Source: Lenisia limosa (Eukaryota; Breviatea). Taken from it: a DNA stretch of 20,065 bases. Below, in pieces: positions 1 through 10,000 of this stretch (position 1 is the first letter of the stretch; every line of letters starts with the position of its first letter). The notes under the pieces were generated by a model. It saw nothing but the letters and a program-made list of their open reading frames with translations. It made no database searches and was not told where the DNA came from. The position numbers and the translations under genes are program-made. The DNA lies in assembly GCA_001655205.1 (NCBI GenBank), contig LPNZ01002415.1, positions 1 through 20,065 of the forward strand, given 5' to 3'.

Positions 1-94
<94 letters not shown>

Positions 95-410
95 GTTTGC
101 CCCCTTTTTTATTTTGATTTTTTTGAAACATCACTTATTTCCATTTGTAATAATTCAGGTTTCCATCACATTTTTCTTCTTCGTGCTAGTCAATTGTGTG
201 AGGAGTCTACAGCCTTTGTAGCATCGTCTTGTAACCCTTTCTTTGTCTTCCTAGTTCTTGTTTCTCTCTGTTTCCCCAGTTTTCTGTTTCTCTTTTCTTT
301 GTTACTATGACCGCTCAGGCTTGTGTGTACCCCCCGATTGGCAAATGCACTCTTCCTTTTCAAAAAAAGCTGGAATAAATACTATCAGAAATCAGTAACA
401 ATTGAAATGA
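95..410. other. Convergent 3' region between polyubiquitin and the USP gene
   Basis: This stretch between two facing stop codons is T-rich on the + strand and shows no convincing coding potential; the long open frame after the ubiquitin stop is low-complexity. It should hold both 3' UTRs. AATAAA at 374-379 on the + strand could end the ubiquitin transcript. No AATAAA is visible for the minus-strand gene. Confidence 0.7.
374..379 (+). terminator. Candidate polyadenylation signal (AATAAA) for polyubiquitin
   Basis: A perfect AATAAA lies 280 nt after the ubiquitin stop, on the coding strand and before the opposing gene's stop at 411. A hexamer in T-rich DNA can occur by chance, so this is only a candidate. 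Confidence 0.4.
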
Positions 411-3400
411 CTAGCAGGGGGGGTTTTGTGGGGACTGAGCAGACCAAGCGTCTCTCTTGTCACAGGGCGTGGTGGGATCTTGTGTCTATTGTGTGAGCTC
501 ACACAAAATGGCAAAATTTGCATTATGTGGACACAACGCTCAGGTTTGTCAAAGATATTGATTATTTGGCATTGACTTACAGATAGGGGGGATAAGGGCT
601 CCTGGTCCTGGCGAACTGCCTCAGCAGGTAGGCTTGGAGACGTGGAAATGGGCAGGCTCCTCTGGGCACTACTGATGATGAGTCAAATATCAGGATAGTT
701 GGGTGTGAAATGTTATGAACAAAGGGGATGAACATCTTTTGGACAGACGAGTGATGAGTGAAAACACCAACCTGGATTCATGGAGGTTGGCGGTTGTTCT
801 AAGTATGGCAGGACCTGAAAGATGAAATAAGGGGATTACAACGGCAGCAGCTGTTATTATTGCTGATATAATCTGGATATAATGTCATTTGAACTCCAGA
901 ATATCAAAAAAACGCAACAAAAGGATATCATTACTGAGCCACAATTCGCCCACTCCACATACCTCCACCATGAGCGCTTTGGAGATAGTTCCAGACCACA
1001 GGAGTAATGGCTTGATAATGGCTAAAAGCATAAATCATCTTGATGTGGTACATAGATATATCATATCAGAAATTATACTATCATATATATTGTGCATCAT
1101 TCCGATCCGATCCCGAATAGGATCGGATCGGATCGGTTCATTTTAATAAAATGCTTTGGACGGATCGGATTGGATCGGATCGGCTGGGACAGTTGGGAAA
1201 TATATTTTTTAAGTGAAAATCAAAGGTATATTATATTAATTTTATGTGTTTTATCTCTGTGTATTCAAATTAATATTGCCAAAATCAAATATTTGAACAG
1301 CTATCCTTCCAAAACATGCAATAGCTTTTTTTTTTTTTTTTTTTTTTTNNNNNNNNNNNNNNNNNNNNNNNNNNNNNNNNNNNNNNNNNNNNNNNNNNNN
1401 NNNNNNNNNNNNNNNNNNNNNNNNNNNNNNNNNNNNNNNNNNNNNNNNNNNNNNNNNNNNNNNNNNNNNTCCCGGATCGGTTCACGGTGATGGAGATTCC
1501 TAAAGAAATATACAATGTAACAAAACAAAGATATTGAAGGGTTTTGGGGCATCCTACATTTTGTTCTTCATTTTGGCCTTGGGGTAGCCTTCCTTGTTGA
1601 AGAGCTCGTGGTTTGAGATAGGCCCTGGCTCTGGAACGTCGTCCTTCCCGTCAATGTACTTTTGCCAGCGCCGCAACCAAGGAATGGAAATAAGATTCAC
1701 GTTCGAGCTCGCCTGAATCATCAAACAAGTATTCCAGGTGTGATCCCCAGAAACAGAATAAAAGGCGGTCATATCAATTGCAAAAAGATTCTACAAGCCC
1801 GGCCCACTTCCCGTCGTTGGGCCGCCTCAATTTCTCGTTTCTCTCTTTCTCTTCTTTTGTTGTGGTTCTGCTGCATTAAACCAACACAGACATTTACAAA
1901 GAAGAATATTCAGCTGTCATTTGATAGTAAAATCTAAACAGAAACATGTAACACTTACCAGGCACATCTGGCAGTCTGTGATTTCGGTGACTTCCCTATC
2001 GTAGTTGTACTCCTGGCAAAGGACCTTCCACACTGATTCCGGAACTTCCACAGTCTTGCAGAGTTAAAACAGTTAATAACATGAGAAGATGCGAAAGTAT
2101 GGAATGAACAGCATATGTTAGATGCAAATAGAGTTTCACAGTTCAAAAAAGTTGGATTGTAAAAACTATTCGAGATTGTCGGTCGTTTAACCAAAATGAA
2201 GCTTTAGCTTGGGGACCAAAAACCCACCAATTTAGCATTTCGTTTGGAAGGACACGAGCCAACATTGTTGCCAAGATGGTTGCTAATAGAGTCAGGGAGG
2301 GGGGCTATCTTAAATAAAACGGTAGTTTGTCAGAGAAAATGCGTATCAATGTATTTTTTGGGGGTAATCATCATAGTATGATCTGTTGCCTGGAAAGAGG
2401 GAAAACTGATCAAATCATCAGGGTTGTTGTTTTTGATATGTATGATATTATATCATATGTTTACCAGAGGAAGTCGACATTTGATACTGGACCAGGGTCT
2501 GAGAACGTGCAAAGCCGATTCCACCAATGCTAAAGCGTCAGATGTAGAAATAAGAAAGAAATAAGGTTGCATCTGCCCAAAGCAGGCCATGAAAAGGACA
2601 AATATTAATTCATATTTGCCTCAACCTACCGCCGAGACAAGGTAAGTAGGCTCCTCTTCATTTGCTTCGAGTGACTGAATAAACATGAGATAGATTCAAC
2701 AAGAAGACCAGTCGTCCATTGGCAAACCTGCTGAAGAGCCAAAGTGACTTTCTCTTTCTTTGCTTTGAGTTGGTCTGATTGCCTTCGAGAATACACTAAA
2801 ATGAATGCTTCAATGTTCTTGATGTCACTGTTTGACCTGAAAGAGTAAAAACAATGTTTCAAAAAGCGGCGAAAACGGCATAACAATAAACTCGCCAACA
2901 TTGGTCGAACATAAGAGTCGTTGCATTCGTACCACTGGTCAGCAACGTTGATGTAAGAAACATAGTGACCACCTGGCATTCATTAGATGACAACAGACAA
3001 AAACACGCGCCTACCAGCCAAGGAGCCACGGTGGTTGACAATGGCAACCAAATCATATGTTGTGGAAGTGTCTAAAGAGTTATATTCTGTTCTAATAATA
3101 AGCCTGTTCATACCCTTGCTGAGTTCAGCAGTGCAATACTGCCGAATGTCAAGACCCTTGAGGGGGAATGCGATGTGCGTTGAGACTTTGTTCCCCCAGT
3201 AACTCTCATGACGAAACCTCTTCAAATGAATAGTCAAGACCTATACAATGAGAAGCCTTATGGGGTGTTATAACAGGTATCAAATTCCTCGAAAAACGAA
3301 CTTCTGGGGGTGTAGAGATCCGAAGAGCTTTTGACGACTCAGTAAATTTCTTGCAAGTCAAGCATTTGTAGCAGTTATCACCTATGCACGTGACCACAAC

Positions 3401-6400
3401 AAAGCAGACAAACCTGTCAACGGCTCGGTCCAACAAAAGGCTTGGAGACAATGATCAAGAGTGACTTCGCTACCGGTCTTGAACCACGATGTCCATGAGG
3501 TTAAAAACGAGTACCAATTGTCATCCTTTTCATTCACATTGGAGCTGTCAGAGTTGTATGGGTCTTGTGCACCGTCACTCTGTTCCTCGTCTATCGAACT
3601 ATTACGCGAAGTGTCTTCTGAAAAAATGAGTTATTCGGGGAGTCAGTATGTGAAATGGTGAATGATAAAGTGGTTCCATCTGGCCAAAGCCGCCCACGCT
3701 ACTTTATATAGATATCATATAGCTATATATTATATTATACTATATGATATGCAAAGTATACATATGTAGTATATAGTATATGAAATCTTGATCACTCCCT
3801 CCAACACAAAAACACATCATTTACTTAACACTATTAAAAGGAGAATATATTTCAGTGACTTCCCTACTGTTCCATTCGAGAGAGTCAATGGGAACTTGGC
3901 GGTGGCTTTGGGTCTCCTGGATTTCAAGGGCAGATAGACTCACAGAGGAATCGTGCTACATTGTGAAGAGATGAAATACTAAATGAGAGAATGTATTCGA
4001 ATAAGCTCATTATTGTGTTATAAATTCACATTGTCAAAATACACAGAATCTTCAAGTGATTGTCTATTACCCCAACAAAGCCAACCTTTGCTATTCTTGG
4101 AGGATCTGTTGGAATGTTGGCAGTGTTGGCGTAGGGGTAAAGCGGGGGAGTATGTGAAATGAGGAGCGGTGCACTGGACGGGGTTGCTGAACGAATCAGT
4201 GCTTGTCCAAAAAGAACAGGTGAAATATCGAAATCTATTGGGGGTTGTTGTTTTTCAGGGTACAACTTATTGATTGATATCAGGCCCGGGAGAATACACA
4301 AGAAAAGAAAAAAGTGAAATACTGATAAGAGGCAAACCAGGAGTATATGAGGGGGTGCGTCTATGTCCATAAACGCTGGGGGGACGGGATGCGGAACGGG
4401 AGGACGAAAGGGGGGCCACGGGGTCCCTCTCTGAGAGCGACTTTTGCGATGGAATTGGAAGGGATAAGTCGAAGAATGTATCCGTCTTCTCGGAAATCTA
4501 AAACATTAATGACTAATGAGTAAAAGAGTGATAAAGTTCTTGATAAACCATGCAAATACGAAATTGGACGTGTCATTCCCATAGAATTAATAGACATCCT
4601 ACAACAATGAATACCTTGTGGCACTCGGAGCAAGCCACATGCGAGCGTAACGTACCCCCAAAAGTTTGGCCCATGACCGAGGTATATGTATGGTTGGCTG
4701 GGAACGGGGGAGGGGGGGCTTCTGATGGAGTTCCATCCTGAGCATTAAGTTGAGAGTCATATAACGAAAATCATGATGATCAATTCAATCTCAATTATAG
4801 GAAATGATATTATTCGGTTTTGTCTATTACAAAATGATAACATACCGGGTTCACACAGAGCTCAGGAGGGGGGTTAGATGGCAGTTCATAGTGCTCACGT
4901 TCAGCTACATCCTAGAGGTAGATGTTAAGCCTGTCATTTAAAGTAAAACAAATAATTGTTACGATTCAAAACGTTTCTCTCCAAAAAATAGAGATCCACC
5001 CACTTCGTCATCGGAATCTGAAGGAGGACAATGGTCATCAGGATGCAAAATGAAGGGCCACGCCTCACCACCATGCACAACCTAAAGGTTATCAAGGGAT
5101 TTGAATATCCTCCAATAATTCTAAAAAAAATGTTAGATTTGTACCCTCTTGGTGCATAAGCATATTATGATTTAATGTTATTTTTCTTGGTCCTTCGCAA
5201 ACATGAGTTGTTTCATCAATATTGTCAACGATGGCACGTAAAGCTTCTTGAGCATCCTAAACAAAATAATGAAAAGAAGAATGGGGTACTATCTGAGTAT
5301 GGAAGCAAATGGACGAAGAAACATAACCCGGGTCCAAATAAACAAACCTGTTGATGGTACCCTCGAAACATGACATTTACTGAACTGAGAGCCTGCAATA
5401 GGCTTGAAGGGGCAACTGGCTTTCGAGACACCCTGAAGCGTTAGTACAGAGAAAGGCAGTCTGAGTTCGCTATGGTAGGTGATTTGCAAACTTACCAAAG
5501 TAGAAACGTCAATTCACGCAAAGATTTGGCTAATGGAGCATTCTTGAGAGCAGTTGGGAAAGCAGGTCCTTCAAGAAGCCATCGAGATATCTGAATAATT
5601 AAATAACCTCCTCAGCAACGACCCTATATAATTCAATTATACTAGATTGTCATTCCAGTCAGATAAAAAGACTGACAAATTTTCACTTGATTTTTAAGCG
5701 GAGATTTTATCGGAATTCCAGTATTATTAACAGACATGGAGAATTGCACCCCTTTATGTCACACTCACCACTATTTCAAGAACAAAATGCAGCCCCCATG
5801 CTAACCTGTGGACAAGCAATAACAGCTTGTAAGGTGGAGTTGAGGTAACACGTGTTTCCTATATTACGAAGGCCAATAGGAACATGACGAAGGGCTAAAG
5901 ATGTTATCAAGAGCATAACGTACCTTGAGGCGCTGTGGAGAGAGACGATTTACTGAGAACTTCCTTCATTTGTGACGGCGTAGTAATGAGGGTGCTGGAA
6001 TGATGATAAAAGATGGACATCAGTATAAGCAGAAGTTGGATGTTCAAATCACCTGTCGTTAACATCTGTATCAGAGTCCGAGTCCTCTACTGATCTGTTG
6101 CAGTCTGTGCACCACACCATCCCGTCTCCCGAAAGGCTCAATTGAAGGGAGTGCTGAAGGTGAGCATTGAAAGTGGTCTAAAGCAAGCCCCAAAAGGTCT
6201 TAGAGTATTGTAAAAAATTACCAGTTCAAGATGTAATTTCTATGTCTTAATACATAAAACATTATTTTCTTTTGTTATCAATCTATTAGCTAACAGCCTA
6301 CGCCAGTATGAGTGTAGTGGTCGTGAGAGTGATTGGACCTATCAGGCCCGCATAAGACCGTGAAGCAGAGCTTTCTTGTCTCTAATGACTGGAGGGTCAG

Positions 6401-6809
6401 ATAAGATGGACCAAAGAAAATTCCCAGATCCAAACAAACATGTAAACAGAGCCAAAGGTCGGGTTTAGATTGTTTGCATTCAAAGCACTTCGCAGTTTGA
6501 AAGAGTGTCTAAATGGGTGAGAGGGCAACTGGTGAACAAAGGTGAACGAGGTGCTAAGAAATACAAAACTTAGACAGCCAGCTTTGTAAATAATTAGATC
6601 ATATAAGTATTATTTATCATATTTAATTGAGAAGAAGTTCAGACAGTTTCAGGCATACTGTAAATCGAGGCTTAGTTATCAACTCAGTAAGTTTCGGAAA
6701 ATCAAGTCTTTTGAAATGGGGACACTGCTTCTGCAGTTTGTTAATTAGTATTAAAGAATAATCAGCACTAGTCAACAAGCGGAGAGCTCACCTGCCTGAA
6801 GATAGTCAT
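411..6809 (-). CDS. USP20/USP33: USP20/USP33-like ubiquitin carboxyl-terminal hydrolase (ZnF-UBP, USP, two DUSP)
   Basis: Cysteine protease that removes ubiquitin from substrates. Exons, 5' to 3': 6792-6809, 6659-6730, 6440-6508, 6302-6370, 6053-6177, 5954-5994 (or to 5924), 5806-5894, 5496-5590, 5348-5432, 5203-5256, 5004-5081, 4846-4911, 4615-4737, 4338-4497, 4086-4234, 3868-3955, 3414-3617, 3302-3381, 3114-3240, 3015-3071, 2900-2972, 2728-2836, 2630-2674, 2465-2529, 2228-2282, 1959-2054, 1808-1870, 1558-1712, 963-1021, 772-814, 581-671, 411-485; about 925-935 aa, close to human USP20/33. A split N-terminal ZnF-UBP (CPHF, CFECKQSKPDLWLCL, WCTDC) is followed by the Cys box GLRNIGNTCYLN near residue 150, a CSEC/CLTC zinc pair around a long Ser/Pro-rich insert, the family signature LTIHLKRFRHESYWGNK, and the His box GGHYVSY with WYECND. 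Two C-terminal DUSP domains follow (SDPGPVSN, then EPGPISN to GGGPAIL). Least certain: the final exon and the 5203/5081 junction. Confidence 0.93.
1102..1182. repeat. GGATC pentanucleotide array with a 12-bp hairpin
   Basis: CCGATCCGATCC at 1102-1113 and GGATCGGATCGG at 1120-1131 are perfect inverted repeats around a 6-nt loop. More GGATC units follow to 1136 and again at about 1160-1182. After the gap, GGATCGGTTCA at 1474-1484 repeats the 11 bases at 1130-1140. The array lies within a USP intron. Confidence 0.85.
1326..1469. other. Poly-T run followed by assembly gap (N)
   Basis: Twenty-three T run directly into 121 N (1349-1469). Any feature in the gap is unreadable. The homopolymer may be the cause of the gap, or the poly-A end of an inserted element on the minus strand. 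Confidence 0.95.
3703..3783. repeat. AT-rich palindromic low-complexity tract
   Basis: About 80 nt composed almost only of TATA, CATAT and ATATC steps, with small self-complementary segments, inside the USP intron 3618-3867. Similar tracts sit in other introns at about 1053-1091, 2429-2460, 13290-13396 and 17066-17100, sharing words such as GATATATCATAT and ACTATCATAT. Confidence 0.8.
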
Positions 6810-6814
6810 TCCAT
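6806..6814 (-). promoter_or_regulatory. Minimal upstream ORF (Met-Glu-stop) overlapping the USP start
   Basis: On the minus strand ATGGAATGA reads ATG-GAA-TGA, and the main ATG at 6809-6807 overlaps the uORF's stop. If transcription starts upstream of 6814, ribosomes would meet this two-codon uORF first, and the main start would depend on leaky scanning or reinitiation. The transcription start is unknown. Confidence 0.5.
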
Positions 6815-7084
6815 GTGGACAAAATTGCGACAAACCGGTACTCACTGTTATTTTCTTCTTTCTACGTTACAGGTCGTTTTATTACAGCTAGTGATATCAT
6901 TTTTTCAGAGACACAGGGAGTAGGATACAAGGGATGTCCTATGAAATATTAATATTTAAAATAAATCAAAGAATGCGCACAAAGACTTATAATCCTTCAT
7001 ATTGTTAGATTGTGAGTCTATTATCACACCCACACGCTTTATATACTGACTTAGTGGAGAAACCTGACAATTCAACTAACAACA
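6810..7084. promoter_or_regulatory. Divergent promoter region, USP gene / CTDSPL2-like gene
   Basis: These 275 bp separate two divergent start codons and must hold both 5' UTRs and core promoters, if not more. It is AT-rich, includes a 14-bp palindrome at 6944-6957 (AAATATT/AATATTT) and has a TATA-like TTTATATA at 7038-7045, about 40 nt before the phosphatase ATG. No other named element is recognised. Confidence 0.65.
7038..7045 (+). promoter_or_regulatory. TATA-like box for the CTDSPL2-like gene
   Basis: TTTATATA followed by C lies 39 nt upstream of the ATG at 7085. With a usual 25-30 nt spacing, transcription would start about 10-15 nt before the ATG, giving a very short leader ending AACAACAATG. 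AT-rich surroundings make chance matches likely. Confidence 0.35.
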
Positions 7085-10000
7085 ATGTCTGAGGCCACTC
7101 TAAGAACTTATCCGCCTCCTAAGCCCAATATAGCACTATATAAAACAAAAATTGATGACAGATTTGAGACGGTTCAGTCTTCAAAGGTATGAGATGAAGG
7201 TTATGGCCTCATCGAGCTTTCCATCCTGGCTTATCTCTTTAGAATGGAGTAAAAATGCCAACTATTGACACAAAAACGGTAAATCTATCCATATTCTAAC
7301 GTTTGTTAATTTTTTTAGTTGATTGCGTCAAGTCCTATCACAAGCCCAAAGGCTAAGAAGCCTCGTGCTAACCCCAAAGGTGTGATAATCCTACATTTTG
7401 TTCATTTTTAATGGTTGTAGAGCCTACAGCACCGCCTGCCTTCCCGCAGTATGTGGACTGAAATTGTAACGGTTTTGTCGCCCTTTTGTAAACCATTCCT
7501 TCTTCTTCTCGACTAATAGTTGTGGCCAGGTTATTTTAGTGTGTATCTCCATTGCTTATTAAGATTTTAATTTGAAGAATCACCTTCTATCATTTTTTTA
7601 AAAATACACAAAGACATATTAGGCCATCCATATTAGATCTTTTTGACAGCCTAGAATTGTTGGCCTTGACACAGATGATAATGAGCTAGCAGGTTGGTGC
7701 TGACTTGATGAAAGAAGATATTTGAGTGCTTTGTGACTGTACTAACCCCAGGTATTGACGATAGCGCCTTCAAATCAAGGCACACTGATGGGTTGTGCGT
7801 CTCTGCACCAACCCTCTCAACTACTGAGGATGAAGTCATGCAGTCTCAAAAAACATTTTTCAGTCCCGTTTACATGGTGAGTTGCTCCCAAATTTCCCTT
7901 GCGTATTGTAAACACAGATGTCTTTTATTTTTAATACTGGGCGGTTTTGACGGTATCAGGGCCAGGACCCCCCTCCAGCACCAACAACAGGCACACAGCC
8001 AATGGACCAAGCTTCCGCCTCCTCATTACAGACCACTAGATCACGCTCAAGGTTTGATGGTAATACAGCCATTGTTGAAATGTCGGTACTCATTTGTAAG
8101 CTGCAATGTATCACATACTGTTGTTTGTGTTGAAAACGCGCTTATTACAATGTAGCCTCACTCAATTCACCCGCCGGCCCTCCGTCCCCACTTCCCGCAC
8201 CCCTTCACCCAGTATCGAGTATTTCAGGCCCACAAGGCGGTATGCACAACCTGCTCTGACCAAAAGAATAGAATCCACACCTCGTCTCCTCTGACCTTTC
8301 AGACCATCATCCATTGCACGGTGCTCCTCTGATGGCTCATGTTTGCAGCTTTTTTTTTTTTTTTTTAATGAGCACTCACNNNNNNNNNNNNNNNNNNNNN
8401 NNNNNNNNNNNNNNNNNNNNNNNNNNNNNNNNNNNNNNNNNNNNNNNNTCATGTAATATGATTTTGCTTTTCGATATCAGATCAATATATTGATCTGGAT
8501 CTTTGAGCTTTGGCCAGATACAACCTTTGTATTATTTTGACTTCGCAGTATCACCCCTGAAGCTGGAGAGATCAGTGACCCCCTCAACACTTCGAATGAT
8601 GGCGGCTGCAGCCCAGGTTGGCGCAGCCTTCTTTGTGGATTTTACTGGACAGGCATATACACTGGATAAAGGGGATTTTGTTAATGGACGTTCAAGAAGG
8701 AAATGTCTATGAGTCTATGATGAACGTTGTTACTGTTGACAAGCTGAAACTGTTAAAAATTGTCATTTTAGGAGAGCCAGCCCTCTTTTTTTGTGCAGTT
8801 AATAATTCTCATCCCCAGGTATGTGACACGGAGCTTGAGATGCCTGCAACCCCCCTTGCGATGCCGCCGACCCCGGGCACCCCGGTGTCACCGCCGTCCC
8901 TTGACGACGTCCATCAAGTCGTGGCTGAAACATCGACCGTCTCCTGTGACGATGAAGAGGAGGAGATCTGGGACGAAATCTGCCCGTATGTGGATGTTGC
9001 TACCGATGCTGAAGGGCTCCATGTTCTCACTCACTCAGGTATCGATTTTTGGCCCAGTTCGAACCACCACCACTTGAATCGCCCACACCCTGTCTCCCAA
9101 GACTTGCAGCTAAGCACAGAGGAAGAGTATGCGATCTACCACAATATGTATTATTTATTATACTATAATCCAATATCTCTGATAGGCGTGATGGTGTGGA
9201 CGNNNNNNNNNNNNNNNNNNNNNNNNNNNNNNNNNNNNNNNNNNNNNNNNNNNNNNNNNNNNNNNNNNNNNNNNNNNNNNNNNNNNNNNNNNNNNNNNNN
9301 NNNNNNNNNNNNNNNNNNNNAATGAGACATTGGTGCATAGCAGCACACAGGAGATTCTCAACCCTGAAGTTGGACCGCTTATTATTGATTGTTGTGAGGG
9401 CTTCACTTCTGTTCAAAAAAGACCGGTGTTTCTTGATAGTTTTTATTCAGTCTTTTTTCGAACCGAAGTGAAACCCTAATTATTGTATTGTTTGTTCTTT
9501 TTTCTAACTCTTCAGATCAGTTTCCCAGTGGATTTCGACAGCACAATGTATACAGTCAGCGTGCTCTATCGCCCTGGAATGCACACATTTCTTGAGGTAA
9601 GCCAAAACCCTGGTCTCTTTAGCTCGGGAAGAATATGAGCAGAATAGGATGTTGTGCAAGCTTACAGTGTAAGGCTTTTATTATTACCTTCTTATCCCAC
9701 ACTTTTTGTCACTGTTTCCATATAAAAGACCGCACTTTTCGATAAAATACGTGATGGAAAGAAAGGTCAAACCCCAATATCCTTTGTTTTCATTCTCACG
9801 CAGTAGTTTGCAGCTGCCAAGTTTGAGGTGGTGGTGTTCACGGCAAGTCACCGTGTGTATGCCGATAAACTGCTTGATATCATAGGTAAACCATTGGGAT
9901 TTGATGCTTTTCTGAAAGCTCTGTTTGATCTGGTCTGATGGGTAATTCTATTATGGGAGTTGCGATGAGTAACCTGTTTAGACCCCAATCACACTCTCAT

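Larger units (their letters stand above)
1022..1557 (-). other. Longest USP intron, splitting DUSP2; carries repeats and a gap
   Basis: The donor AT|GTAGGA at 1557 and an acceptor TAG at 1022-1024 join phase 2 to phase 2 and restore a DUSP2 reading from NKEGYPKAKM into HYQAITPVVWNYLQ. At 536 nt, a tenth of it unread sequence plus N, this intron is several times longer than its neighbours. It holds GGATC repeats, a 23-nt poly-T run and the 121-N gap, which suggests an insertion. Without this splice the frame stops at 1554-1556 and DUSP2 would be truncated. Confidence 0.85.

Noticed and set aside
889-1146. Plus-strand open frame over the USP 3' exons
   Set aside because: Antisense to the DUSP2 exon 963-1021, and its end is just the GGATC repeat.
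5806-5924. Loss of the oxyanion-hole Asn in the USP Cys box
   Set aside because: Splicing to the acceptor at 5859 gives TAPQGNTCY, lacking the usual Asn. An upstream acceptor at 5895 restores GLRNIGNTCY in frame, so the apparent loss came from a wrong splice choice.
9471-9480. AAACCCTAA as a plant-type telomere repeat
   Set aside because: A single unit inside an intronic element arm, with no tandem copies.
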